Assembly: GCA_026397575.1 (NCBI GenBank)
Contig: JAPLUP010000345.1
Coordinates: 1 to 9,827 of the forward strand
Length of the DNA: 9,827 nt
Source of the DNA: Candidatus Zixiibacteriota bacterium
GTDB taxonomy: Bacteria; Zixibacteria; MSB-5A5; CAIYYT01
Direction: 5' to 3'
The notes under the pieces were generated by a model. It did not search any database, was not told the DNA's origin, and saw only the letters and a list, made by a program, of their open reading frames with translations. A program made the translations under genes and the position numbers. This document shows, one piece after another, positions 1 to 7,695 of this stretch (positions within the stretch are counted from its first letter, which is position 1; each line of letters begins with the position of its first letter).

Positions 1-1487
1 GTTGGATGTAGATGAAACGCCACACGCTCCAACTGCGCACGCACCGTCTGGTTCTTTTTCCTATGCGCCTGAAACACCTTCTCCTCAAGACTCTTGATCT
101 CAACATCAATACGACCGGCAATGCGCGCCGCATTGGTGACAAGCCCATGATCGCTTGGATCAATCATTTGCGCAATCTCCCCCAATCTTTGTCTGACATT
201 ATCTCGCAAATCGGCAAACATCGAGTCAAAGTCGGCGGGATATGTGCGCTTCATGACCTCAGTGATTTGTTTCCCCACATCACCAAGGAAATCTTCGAAT
301 GTACGACGGTACTTTTCCATGATTCGCGCCACATTACGCTCGATTATTGTCGCCGAGAAGCGCGGATAAATCACCGGCGGCACCTCGTCGAATAGGTCGA
401 ATAGCTCTCGCATTTGCGAAAAATAAGCTGCTTCCGCCGGACCCGCGAAATAGATGAGCGTCGGGAAAATGTGACTTTGGACGATCGGTCGCAAAAACAC
501 GTTCGGCGCAAATAGCGACGGAGCGTCGGCAACTTTCACTTCCAGAGCAGACTGGTCGACGTACTTGCCGTCCACCGTAAATCCGCCGGCCGCAAAATCG
601 ATGCGAGTGCGCTTGCCGTCGCAGAAAAAGAGGTTGGAAAACTCACCTGCCTTTGTCACCTGGAGATGGTATCCCTTCGCCTCCAAAGCTGCGTTACCTT
701 TCTCGATTGCGCGAGCGACTTCCTCCCTGAGCTTTAGTTCTCGCTGGAAAACTGGCAGTGCCAGACGACGGAATTCATCATCGCTGGGGTCGACGAAGAT
801 CAGCCCCGTGTCTTTGAATAGATAACTGAGATACTTGCCGAAGGCGGTCACAATTGACTCGCCCGGCTGATAGCATTTCCGAAGCTGAGCCATCAGTTCG
901 CCGCGAAATTCGGTATCAGGGAGTGCCAGTTCATATTGGTCTAACAGAGCGAGGATGGCGTCATCAAAGCGAACCGATCCCATTGCCTGGCCGTCCGGAT
1001 GCTGTTTGGGTTGGTAGACCAGTTCCAGCAAATTCTCATCTTTGCCCGGAACAATGACCTTGGCGACTTCGTCGAAGTCGGCATCATCGGCCGCCAGCCA
1101 AAAGATTGGCACCACCGGCGACTGCAAGCGACGGCAATTGCTTTCGGCCAGTCGGACCGCCAGAGCCGCCTTGTAAAAGACATATAGTGGACCGCCGAAG
1201 ATTGTCACTTGTTGTCCGGTGAAGACGGCGGTCGTTGTTGGATCGAGCAGCTTGTTGATGTTCTCGATTGTCTTTGGACCGGCGCCGAACTGATGGTTCT
1301 GTCGCAAAAGAGCGGCAACAGTTCGCTCCCGCTCAAAAGAACGTCGGCTCAGCTTCTGCTGAACCGACGTAAAGGATTCTTGACTAATAAATGGATATGA
1401 ATAGAACTCCGACGCTACTCCCGACAGATAGTCGAGAAAGAGTTGTTTACTGCCCGGAATTCTATCAAACGGTACTGTTGTTTGCAA
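1..1487 (-). CDS. bshC: BshC, bacillithiol biosynthesis cysteine-adding enzyme (C-terminus cut by left window edge)
   Basis: BshC is the cytoplasmic enzyme assigned to the last bacillithiol step, adding cysteine to glucosamine-malate. The minus strand is open without a stop from 1487 to base 1, giving 495 codons of a family usually about 510 to 550 long; only the extreme C-terminus is missing. Family hallmarks are visible. The N-terminus contains LFLDYL (16-21). FTGQQ (89-93) is followed by GGPLYVFYKA (98-107), and then PVVPIFWLAADDADFDEV (124-141). Further on come FLRPIVQSHIFPTLIYFAGPAE and VIYPRFSATI, then a long charged helical C-terminal part. No earlier start fits, so I chose TTG at 1487 (MQTTVPFDRI); a GGGAAGG run lies just upstream. 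This start lies inside the RND pump gene, overlapping it by 23 nt in another frame, so translation is probably coupled. The genes for the preceding steps, bshA and bshB, are not in the window. Identity is secure; the exact start is likely but not certain. Confidence 0.93.
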   Translation of the reverse strand, partial: MQTTVPFDRIPGSKQLFLDYLSGVASEFYSYPFISQESFTSVQQKLSRRSFERERTVAALLRQNHQFGAGPKTIENINKLLDPTTTAVFTGQQVTIFGGPLYVFYKAALAVRLAESNCRRLQSPVVPIFWLAADDADFDEVAKVIVPGKDENLLELVYQPKQHPDGQAMGSVRFDDAILALLDQYELALPDTEFRGELMAQLRKCYQPGESIVTAFGKYLSYLFKDTGLIFVDPSDDEFRRLALPVFQRELKLREEVARAIEKGNAALEAKGYHLQVTKAGEFSNLFFCDGKRTRIDFAAGGFTVDGKYVDQSALEVKVADAPSLFAPNVFLRPIVQSHIFPTLIYFAGPAEAAYFSQMRELFDLFDEVPPVIYPRFSATIIERNVARIMEKYRRTFEDFLGDVGKQITEVMKRTYPADFDSMFADLRDNVRQRLGEIAQMIDPSDHGLVTNAARIAGRIDVEIKSLEEKVFQAHRKKNQTVRAQLERVAFHLHP

Positions 1488-4400
1488 CGGCCTTCCCGCG
1501 TTTACCGAACAACTTCTTGACCAGATCATCCAGCAAAGTATACACGACTGGTACGACGATTAAGGTCAGCAAAGTTGAAGTCGTCAACCCGCCGATTACC
1601 GCGCGCGCGATACCGGCGCGCAACTCGGCGCCTGAACCGATTCCCAGCGCCAGAGGCAGCATACCGAAAATCATCGCCAACGTCGTCATTAAAATCGGTC
1701 GCAGTCGTATCGAGCCGGCTTTCACCAGCGCCTCGGTGCGGTTAGTTCCTCCTCGTATGGATTGCTTGGCAAAATCGACCAGCAGAATCGCGTTCTTCGT
1801 CACCAGACCCATCAGCATGACGATACCGATCATCGATATGATCGACAGCGAGCTGCCGAATATCCACAGCCCTAAAAATGCTCCCAAGAGCGACATCGGC
1901 AGCGACAGCATGATTGACAGCGGATCGGTGAAACTCTCAAACTCCGAAGCCAGCACAATGTAGATCAGAATCACCGAAAGCAACAAAGCGCTCAGAATGG
2001 CTACGAATGCTTCCGCCTGATACTCGGCCTCACCGGTTTCGTAGATGCGATACCCCAGAGGTGTGGTGATTTTCGAAGCTTTGGCGATGGCGTCCGAGCG
2101 CACATCACCGGCGAAACGATTGAAGTTGTTGGCGTACACTTTCACCGTTTTCTGACGATCGTAGCGGTTGATTTCCGAAACCGAACTCGCTTCTCTGAAT
2201 GTTGCCACATAACTAAGTGGCACCTGGAACCCTTCGGCGCCGTCCACTTTTTTCGAGGAAGGAATCAGAATGCGCGAGAGATCGGATACATTCTTGCGAT
2301 CAGATTCCTTAAGACGCAAGCGCACATCCGATTCATAATCGCCTTCGCGATACTTCATCGGCACTACTCCGTTCACCAGATAGCGTACGGCCATAGAGAC
2401 CTGAGCAACGTTTAGCCCCAAATCAGAGATCTTCCCACGATCAAGCTCAAGCTGCAGTTCCGGCTTGCCTTCTCCCAGAGAATTGTCTATTTCCACAGCC
2501 CCGGGAGTCGCTCGTACCGAATCCTCCACCTCGGAGGCCAAAATCATCAGCTTCTGCTCGTTCTCACCTGATACGGCGATTTCCACAGCCCCACCTGCTC
2601 CACCTGTGTGCGATTCACTGGCGCTGATCGCAAGTCGCAACCCCGCATAGCTGGAAAGCTCTTTGCGCAGTTGCTCGATCAACTGAAATGAGCTGACGTC
2701 TCGCTCTGAGCGGTCAACCAACTTCACGGCTATTGACCCGCGACTATCAGGATCAGAACCCGAACCGATAGTCGTAAACTGCGTGCTTACTTCCTTGTGG
2801 CTGCCGACGATTCGCTCGACTCCCTCCGTGAGTTTGGCTGTCTCCAACAGTGTCGTTCCCGGCCCGGCCTTGAACGACACCCAGAGCTCACCCTGATCGT
2901 ATTGTGGCCTGAATTCGGTGCCGATCAGCGGCACCAGAAAGAAACTCCCGAAAAACGCCACCACGGCGATGATGACCGTCAGCGCGCGGTGATTCAGCGC
3001 GCCGCGAATAATCGACTGGTACCAAACGTTAAGACGGTCAAAAAAATCGTTCCAAGCGTTGGTCACCATATACACGGGATTCCGCGTCCCCACGTGATGT
3101 GCATGCTCTTCCCTTAGAAAGCGTGACGACAACATCGGTGTCAATGTGAACGCCACAAACAGCGAAACCAACACGGCGAACGCCACGGTCATACCGAAGG
3201 AGAAGAAAATGCGCCCAACAATACCCTGCATAAACGACACCGGCACAAAAACCACCACGAGACTGAAGGTCGTTGCCAATACCGCCAAACCGATCTCAGA
3301 AGTACCGTCGTTGGCGGCAACGGACGTGGATTTCCCCATCGTCTTGTGTCGATAGATGTTCTCGATCACCACGATAGCATCGTCGATCAATAGTCCCACA
3401 GCCAGCGACAGCCCCATTAGCGTCATTATGTTCAAAGTGAATCCGAGCGCCTTCATGAACGTGAACGTGGCAATAATCGACGTCGGAATAGCCACCGCCG
3501 AAATCAGTGTCGGGCGGTAGTCCGCCAGGAACAGAAATATCACCAACACCGCCAGCAAGCTGCCATAAATGATATTGGTCTTAACGTCATCGATTGAGTC
3601 CACAATGAACGGCGAGGTGTCGGAAGCGATGACCAAACCGACGCCTGCCGGCAGCAAGCCCTTCAACTCCTCAAGCTTCGCCTTGACCAGCTTCGCCACA
3701 TCCACCGTATTGGCGCTCGACTGCTTCACGATACTCAGCGCAACCGCCCGCCTGCCGTTCAAGCGTGAAATCGACTCCAACTCTTTGGTTGTGTCTTTGA
3801 CCACAGCGATGTCCCGCATCCGCACTTCTTTGCCCTTCTCGTTCTTGACTACCAGATCGCGGATCTGGTCGAGCGAGGCAATCTTGCCCATGGTGCGAAT
3901 GGTAAGATCGCGTCCTTCGCGCTTGACTGTGCCGCCCGGTAAATCCAAGCTCGCCGCAGCCAGACGGCTCTGTATGTCGAAGATGGAAAGGTTGAGCGCC
4001 TCCAGGCTGGCCAGATCAAGCTCGACGAGAATCTCTCGTTCCTCACCACCGATCAGTTCGACATTACCCACACCCTGTAACGATTCCAGTCGCTTCTTGA
4101 CCGTCTCCTTGGCGATAAATGTCAGTTCGCGAGCGGATTTGTCGCCAGAGATCGCTATCGAGATGATCGGCATGGCCTTGGGATCGAATTTCTGAATGAC
4201 AATGTCCTGGATGTCGTCCGGTAGGTCACTCTTTATGCCGGCTACCTTTTCCCGTACTTCCTGCGAGGACACATCCACGCTCTTGCCCATTTCGAACGTC
4301 ACCACCGAGTAAGCATAGCTCTCATAACACTTGGTCTCAATGTGCTTGACCCCCGACAGTGGATTCACCGCGTCCTCGATCTTTTTCATCACCTCGGACT

Positions 4401-4578
4401 CCATGGTTTCCGGCGTAGCCCCCTGATAGGTGACGGTCACCACCACCATCGGGAAATCCACATCGGGGAACAATTGAACACTGAGACCAAGGTACGAATA
4501 GATGCCGAGCACTACCAGTGCCAGAATCATCATGCTCGCAAAGACCGGTCGACTGATTGATACCTTTGATAAAATCAT
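1465..4578 (-). CDS. RND family inner-membrane efflux transporter (HAE1/AcrB type)
   Basis: This is a proton-driven inner-membrane pump that would export drugs or other small hydrophobic compounds through a tripartite channel. Its 1037 residues match the full length of HAE1/AcrB pumps. The first helix (about 10-32) is followed by a large periplasmic loop (about 33-335). The TM2-TM6 block carries VGLLIDDAIVVIEN with the proton-relay Asp pair at 399-400. A second periplasmic loop spans about 555-855. The last helix block contains MLMGLVTKNAILLVDF with the relay lysine at 928, and ends with IRLRPILMTTLAMIFGMLPLALG (957-979). All three relay charges are present, so it looks functional. It starts with ATG 2 nt after the adaptor gene stop. 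Only a weak Shine-Dalgarno is visible, so coupled translation is likely. Presence of the Asp pair and an HAE1-like sequence argues against a CusA-type metal pump, but substrate cannot be told from sequence. Confidence 0.97.
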   Translation of the reverse strand: MILSKVSISRPVFASMMILALVVLGIYSYLGLSVQLFPDVDFPMVVVTVTYQGATPETMESEVMKKIEDAVNPLSGVKHIETKCYESYAYSVVTFEMGKSVDVSSQEVREKVAGIKSDLPDDIQDIVIQKFDPKAMPIISIAISGDKSARELTFIAKETVKKRLESLQGVGNVELIGGEEREILVELDLASLEALNLSIFDIQSRLAAASLDLPGGTVKREGRDLTIRTMGKIASLDQIRDLVVKNEKGKEVRMRDIAVVKDTTKELESISRLNGRRAVALSIVKQSSANTVDVAKLVKAKLEELKGLLPAGVGLVIASDTSPFIVDSIDDVKTNIIYGSLLAVLVIFLFLADYRPTLISAVAIPTSIIATFTFMKALGFTLNIMTLMGLSLAVGLLIDDAIVVIENIYRHKTMGKSTSVAANDGTSEIGLAVLATTFSLVVVFVPVSFMQGIVGRIFFSFGMTVAFAVLVSLFVAFTLTPMLSSRFLREEHAHHVGTRNPVYMVTNAWNDFFDRLNVWYQSIIRGALNHRALTVIIAVVAFFGSFFLVPLIGTEFRPQYDQGELWVSFKAGPGTTLLETAKLTEGVERIVGSHKEVSTQFTTIGSGSDPDSRGSIAVKLVDRSERDVSSFQLIEQLRKELSSYAGLRLAISASESHTGGAGGAVEIAVSGENEQKLMILASEVEDSVRATPGAVEIDNSLGEGKPELQLELDRGKISDLGLNVAQVSMAVRYLVNGVVPMKYREGDYESDVRLRLKESDRKNVSDLSRILIPSSKKVDGAEGFQVPLSYVATFREASSVSEINRYDRQKTVKVYANNFNRFAGDVRSDAIAKASKITTPLGYRIYETGEAEYQAEAFVAILSALLLSVILIYIVLASEFESFTDPLSIMLSLPMSLLGAFLGLWIFGSSLSIISMIGIVMLMGLVTKNAILLVDFAKQSIRGGTNRTEALVKAGSIRLRPILMTTLAMIFGMLPLALGIGSGAELRAGIARAVIGGLTTSTLLTLIVVPVVYTLLDDLVKKLFGKRGKAVANNSTV

Positions 4579-4580
4579 AG

Positions 4581-5603
4581 CTACTTCGTCGACCTCATCA
4601 CCGGATAACCGTCAGATAAGAACCCCTGTCCCATGACGACGACTTCCTCACCCGAGTTCAGGCCGGAGCGGATCTCCGTATCCCTGCCGTTGCTGGCGCC
4701 CACGCCGACGGTGCGCTCATGCGCGGTGTCACTCTTGACCACGTACAGCGACATCACTCCCTCGTTTGACAGCAAGGCCGCCGCGGGAACCGTCAAAACA
4801 TTGTCTTTCCGTTCAACCACAAACGTCACCTTGGCAAAAGTACCTGCCTGCAAGCTCCGACTCGTATTGGGAACCGAGACTTCCACACTGAAGGTCCGTG
4901 TCTGTGGCTCGGCAGCATCAGAAACTTTCGTCACTGTGCAACTGTATACGCTGTCATCTCCCGCAACCCTCAAGGATCCAGTCATTCCCGGCGAGAACTG
5001 ACTGACCAGATCAGCCGGAACACCGAATGTCATCCGTAGAGCATCCGTGCGCGCCACGCGAGCTGCCAGCACTCCCTGAAGCGGCACGTCACCGATCTTG
5101 ACATCCAGTTCCACCAGCGTACCGCTAATGGGTGACGTAATATCGACCAGCTCTTTGGCCGCCTGATAATTGGCCTTGCTTACTTCAAACCCTGCCTTGG
5201 CTTCGTCGAACGCACTTTCGCTGATGGCTTTTTCATCAAAGAGATACTTCATCTTCTTGAAGTTCTTTTCGGCGTTTTCGAACATCGCCTTCGCTTGGAC
5301 GTACTGCGAAGAGGCGCCCCCTCTGTCAAGCGTTATCAACACTTGACCTGCCTGCACATGGTCGCCGACTTTGAACGGCAACGCGGTAACTGCTTCAGAA
5401 AGACGGATGTAGATGTCTGCCTGCTCGACACCTTTCAAACCACCGGTGAACTCTCGCGTCACTTCCAGGACGCCGGGCGCTATCGTCATGGTCTTCACCG
5501 GTACCGTTGGCAGTGCCGTCTTGGAATCTTCTTTCTTGCCGCACGACAAGGGAAGTGTCGCCACGAGCGCCGTTAGAACCAGACATATCAGCTTACGTTT
5601 CAT
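4581..5603 (-). CDS. RND efflux periplasmic adaptor (membrane fusion protein), probable lipoprotein
   Basis: This adaptor would bridge the RND pump and the outer-membrane channel in the periplasm. Its 340 residues are slightly short for the family but have the full domain order. A signal peptide ends at LPLSC with a candidate lipidated Cys21. Split lipoyl halves are at about 60-95 (AVTALPFKVGDHVQAGQVL) and 153-185 (DITSPISGTLVELDVKIGD). Between them is an alpha-helical hairpin of charged coiled-coil type (about 97-152). A beta-barrel (about 188-262) and a membrane-proximal domain (about 263-340, with LTVPAAAL) follow. The lipobox is imperfect, with Pro instead of Leu/Val at -3, so lipidation is probable rather than certain. 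The ATG follows the tolC stop codon directly, with AAGGAG six bases upstream. Only 2 nt separate its stop from the pump gene. Confidence 0.95.
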   Translation of the reverse strand: MKRKLICLVLTALVATLPLSCGKKEDSKTALPTVPVKTMTIAPGVLEVTREFTGGLKGVEQADIYIRLSEAVTALPFKVGDHVQAGQVLITLDRGGASSQYVQAKAMFENAEKNFKKMKYLFDEKAISESAFDEAKAGFEVSKANYQAAKELVDITSPISGTLVELDVKIGDVPLQGVLAARVARTDALRMTFGVPADLVSQFSPGMTGSLRVAGDDSVYSCTVTKVSDAAEPQTRTFSVEVSVPNTSRSLQAGTFAKVTFVVERKDNVLTVPAAALLSNEGVMSLYVVKSDTAHERTVGVGASNGRDTEIRSGLNSGEEVVVMGQGFLSDGYPVMRSTK

Positions 5604-7004
5604 CTATTGCTCCTTGAGTTCCTGAATAGAATTCACACCTGTGACACGAAGCAGACCATAGACCGCCGCCGCGGCATCATGTGTCGCTTGCACGTAGTTG
5701 GTTCTGGCCAAAGTCAGTGCCGACTCAGCCGACAATATCTCTAGTTGCGTGCCAATACCATTCTGATATCGCAGGCGGGCGATCTTAAGCCCTTCCTCCG
5801 CTTGATCGATTGTCTTCTGTTGCGCCTTCAACCGTTCCCCCGATTCTTGATAGGTATAATATGCTTGCCTGACGTCAAGCTCTACTTGCCGTTTGAGCTG
5901 TTCGAGACTCAAACTGGTATTCTGATAATCAGTTTTCGCTTTTCTTATTTCAGCCGTGGTCGTGAAACCGTCGAAGATCGGCATGCTCAGATTCAAAGTC
6001 GCAGTCCAGCTGGGCGTCCAATCACTCCTCTTGAAGAGTTGGAAAGCGTCATCGTCCCCCTGCAGACGGTAACCATATTGCGACTGGAGAATCAAATTGA
6101 AGTTGCGACCGGACTTAGCGATACCGATGGCTCGACGAGTGATGTCGGTGAGGTGCTCCTGCTGTTGCAGAGCTGCTCGATTCGTGCTTGCCAGAGTCTG
6201 CAAGTATTCCAGATTAAACTCCCTGCCGACGATGGTTGAATCGAATTCATACCGTAGTTCGAGCGATTCTGACAGCTTGATGCCGATCAGGTTCTTGAGC
6301 GATTCCAAAGCGATTACTGCGCCATTCTGCGTCTGAGTCAACTGCGGTCTGAGATTGGCGACCTCCACCTGTGCGCGCAAATACTCATATTCCGAGACCA
6401 CTCCCTGCGAGTACATTTTGTTTACGATATCGAAATTCAATTCGGCAGTAGCAAGCGCATCCCGATAGACCATGACGACATCTTGAGTCAGAATTGCCCC
6501 CAGAAAAGCTCGCCGCACACCGTAAACGATCTGCCCTTCAGCCTCGCGGACCATATCCTCGGTGTATCTCTTGTAGATTTTCGCAATCTTCATCGCCGTA
6601 AAAACCTTGCCGCCGAGCCAGATTGGTTGGATCAGATTTAGTCCGATGTCCATCTGGTTGTCGGTGCCAATCTTGAATGACTCCCCACCGAAGACCATCG
6701 TGGGAATCTTGAGGTTGCGGGTGTAGCTGGAACCGAAGCTTAGCGTTGGCAACGCGCCTGCTGTCGCTTTCTGAATCTCGGCGTCAGCTTTCTCCAATTG
6801 CGACTTGGCGATCAAATAGTCCTGATTGTTCTTAAGTGCCATTGTTACCGCATCATCGATTGTCAATGTGGCGGCATCTGTCTGCGCCACCGCGCACAAG
6901 AGAACTGATATGACGGCGCCGACAATCAGCATCCGGAGCCACGCCCTGGCCGTCGCGGACACCTGCCTTGCTCGACACAACGTTGATCTGTGCAAATCGC
7001 TCAC
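5604..7004 (-). CDS. TolC-family outer-membrane efflux channel protein
   Basis: This is the outer-membrane exit duct of the tripartite pump, expected to act as a trimer with a beta-barrel and a periplasmic alpha-helical tunnel. At 466 residues it has the typical length and the internal duplication of the OEP family. Repeat one begins after LTIDDAVTMALKNN (48-60), with the hallmark GALPTLSFGSSYTRN. Repeat two begins near LNLSMPIFDGFTT and continues through QLKRQVELDVRQAYYTYQ to RYQNGIGTQLEILSAESAL. The N-terminus has a long basic stretch (1-24), then a hydrophobic core (about 26-41), and probable signal peptidase cleavage near TDA-A. The chosen GTG at 7004 overlaps the tetR stop as GTGA and has AGAGGA eight bases upstream. 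An internal ATG at 6932 would give a shorter signal peptide but has no clear ribosome site. Gene order tolC, adaptor, pump differs from the common adaptor, pump, tolC order. Confidence 0.95.
   Translation of the reverse strand: MSDLHRSTLCRARQVSATARAWLRMLIVGAVISVLLCAVAQTDAATLTIDDAVTMALKNNQDYLIAKSQLEKADAEIQKATAGALPTLSFGSSYTRNLKIPTMVFGGESFKIGTDNQMDIGLNLIQPIWLGGKVFTAMKIAKIYKRYTEDMVREAEGQIVYGVRRAFLGAILTQDVVMVYRDALATAELNFDIVNKMYSQGVVSEYEYLRAQVEVANLRPQLTQTQNGAVIALESLKNLIGIKLSESLELRYEFDSTIVGREFNLEYLQTLASTNRAALQQQEHLTDITRRAIGIAKSGRNFNLILQSQYGYRLQGDDDAFQLFKRSDWTPSWTATLNLSMPIFDGFTTTAEIRKAKTDYQNTSLSLEQLKRQVELDVRQAYYTYQESGERLKAQQKTIDQAEEGLKIARLRYQNGIGTQLEILSAESALTLARTNYVQATHDAAAAVYGLLRVTGVNSIQELKEQ
5610..5615 (-). 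promoter_or_regulatory. Strong Shine-Dalgarno (AAGGAG) for the adaptor gene
   Basis: AAGGAG reads on the minus strand inside the last codons of the tolC-family gene. It is separated by six bases, including that gene's TAG stop, from the adaptor ATG at 5603. This fixes the adaptor start and shows the two genes are translated from one message with no gap. Confidence 0.85.
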
Positions 7005-7609
7005 TTTTGTATTCCTCTCAGGAAGATATCCAAGATACTGGAGATGTCTTTTTTGCGCGTATCTTTCTTCGCCTGCAAATGCTTTTCGACAACAACGGCA
7101 GCCATCGACATTAGACTAAAAGCCGCCAACACGGGATCTATCTTCTTGACATATCCCGCAGATATCCCCTTCTTTATCCCTTCCACCAGACCCTGACCGA
7201 ATCGCTGGTGCAGTCTGACCGCCTCACTGTCGAGATTCAGGCGACAGTCGGGCTTTTCCAGCATCAAAATGCGCCAGTAGTCGGGGTTGTTGATGAAGAA
7301 ATCAACCTGCTGCTTTATGCCGATTCTGACCATATCCTCAAATGAAGCATCCTTATCTCTCAGATCCTCCATCTGACAGCGAAGCTGATCGAAACCGCGA
7401 TCGACCACAGCCACAAACAGATCGCGTTTGGATGGGTAGTGCCGGTAGATAGTTCCCTTACCGATTTGGGCTTCCCGGGCGATGTCGTCTACATCCGTCG
7501 CTTCGTAGCCGCTGCGGGCGAAAACCTTCAAAGCGGCATTGAGAATCATTTCCCGACGCTCTTGCTGCGGGAGATTTTTCCGTTTCGTATAAACCGATAG
7601 TCGAACCAT
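7001..7609 (-). CDS. TetR/AcrR-family transcriptional repressor of the efflux operon
   Basis: This is a one-component dimeric repressor that releases DNA when a ligand binds. Its 202 residues are typical for the family. The N-terminal DNA-binding domain covers about 14-62: RREMILNAALKVFARSGYEATDV, then the helix-turn-helix DDIAREAQIGKGTIYRHYPSKRDLF (41-65) with the near-invariant G-T-I-Y-.-H-.-.-S-K pattern. The C-terminal part (about 75-200) is helical and variable, as expected for ligand binding. It is the first gene of the unit and overlaps the tolC-family gene by 4 nt, so it should be co-transcribed with the pump. A perfect operator-like palindrome lies 11 bases upstream of its ATG, so self-repression is likely. 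The ATG at 7609 has no Shine-Dalgarno; an upstream ATG at 7618 meets an in-frame TAA after one codon, so 7609 is the best start. The inducer cannot be told from sequence. Confidence 0.97.
   Translation of the reverse strand: MVRLSVYTKRKNLPQQERREMILNAALKVFARSGYEATDVDDIAREAQIGKGTIYRHYPSKRDLFVAVVDRGFDQLRCQMEDLRDKDASFEDMVRIGIKQQVDFFINNPDYWRILMLEKPDCRLNLDSEAVRLHQRFGQGLVEGIKKGISAGYVKKIDPVLAAFSLMSMAAVVVEKHLQAKKDTRKKDISSILDIFLRGIQK
7013..7018 (-). promoter_or_regulatory. Shine-Dalgarno (AGAGGA) supporting the GTG start of the TolC gene
   Basis: AGAGGA reads on the minus strand within the end of tetR, eight bases before the GTG at 7004. It favours this GTG over the internal ATG at 6932 and keeps the long basic n-region of the signal peptide. 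Confidence 0.65.
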
Positions 7610-7615
7610 TACTGC

Positions 7616-7673
7616 ATTAGACGGACTGGTCAGTCCGTTTGTTCCCGCTTTTTTTCAACTTCGTGATTTTTTT
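7616..7673 (-). promoter_or_regulatory. Putative tetR-efflux-bshC promoter with A-tract UP element
   Basis: Reading left, two A7 tracts (7673-7667 and 7655-7649) precede a poor -35 candidate, GAACAA (7644-7639). A 17-bp spacer almost entirely occupied by the operator palindrome (7638-7622) and a good -10 candidate, TCTAAT (7621-7616), follow. With normal spacing, transcription would begin at about 7609, the A of the tetR ATG. On that numbering the A-tracts lie at about -40 to -46 and -58 to -64, where UP elements act, which could make up for the weak -35. The pieces agree with each other, but the -35 is weak and the start point is untested. Confidence 0.5.
7621..7638. promoter_or_regulatory. 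Palindromic operator, probable TetR-family repressor site
   Basis: ACGGACTGGTCAGTCCGT consists of two perfect 8-bp inverted half-sites, ACGGACTG and CAGTCCGT, with a 2-bp centre. Size, symmetry and place, 11 bases before the tetR ATG, are what is usual for the autoregulatory site of a TetR-family dimer. The palindrome is read directly from the sequence; that this TetR binds it is inference. Confidence 0.8.
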
Positions 7674-7695
7674 CTCGTTCCTCTGTGGTCGCAAG

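Noticed and set aside
12..1400. Several plus-strand ORFs and one minus-strand ORF of 62 to 127 codons on the left side
   Set aside because: All are shadows of bshC, whose minus-strand frame is open over the whole interval and matches a known family.
1391..4195. Plus-strand ORFs of 190 and 208 codons opposite the RND pump gene
   Set aside because: They lie antisense to well-conserved pump motifs, show low-complexity Ser/Arg/Ile-rich composition and no recognisable domain; they result from the codon bias of the real gene.
5000..5009. GACTGACCAG, ten bases identical to the middle of the tetR operator, inside the adaptor gene
   Set aside because: The flanks do not complete the palindrome (it lacks the ACG/CGT ends and the second half-site), and it lies within coding sequence; a chance match is the simplest explanation.
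6930..6932. Alternative ATG start for the TolC-family gene giving a shorter signal peptide
   Set aside because: No ribosome site precedes it, whereas GTG at 7004 has AGAGGA at good spacing and a typical 4-nt overlap with tetR.
7639..7695. Possible intrinsic terminator between the flippase-like gene and tetR because of two T7 runs on the plus strand
   Set aside because: The genes are read on the minus strand, where these are A-tracts, and no GC-rich hairpin precedes a T-run in that direction.
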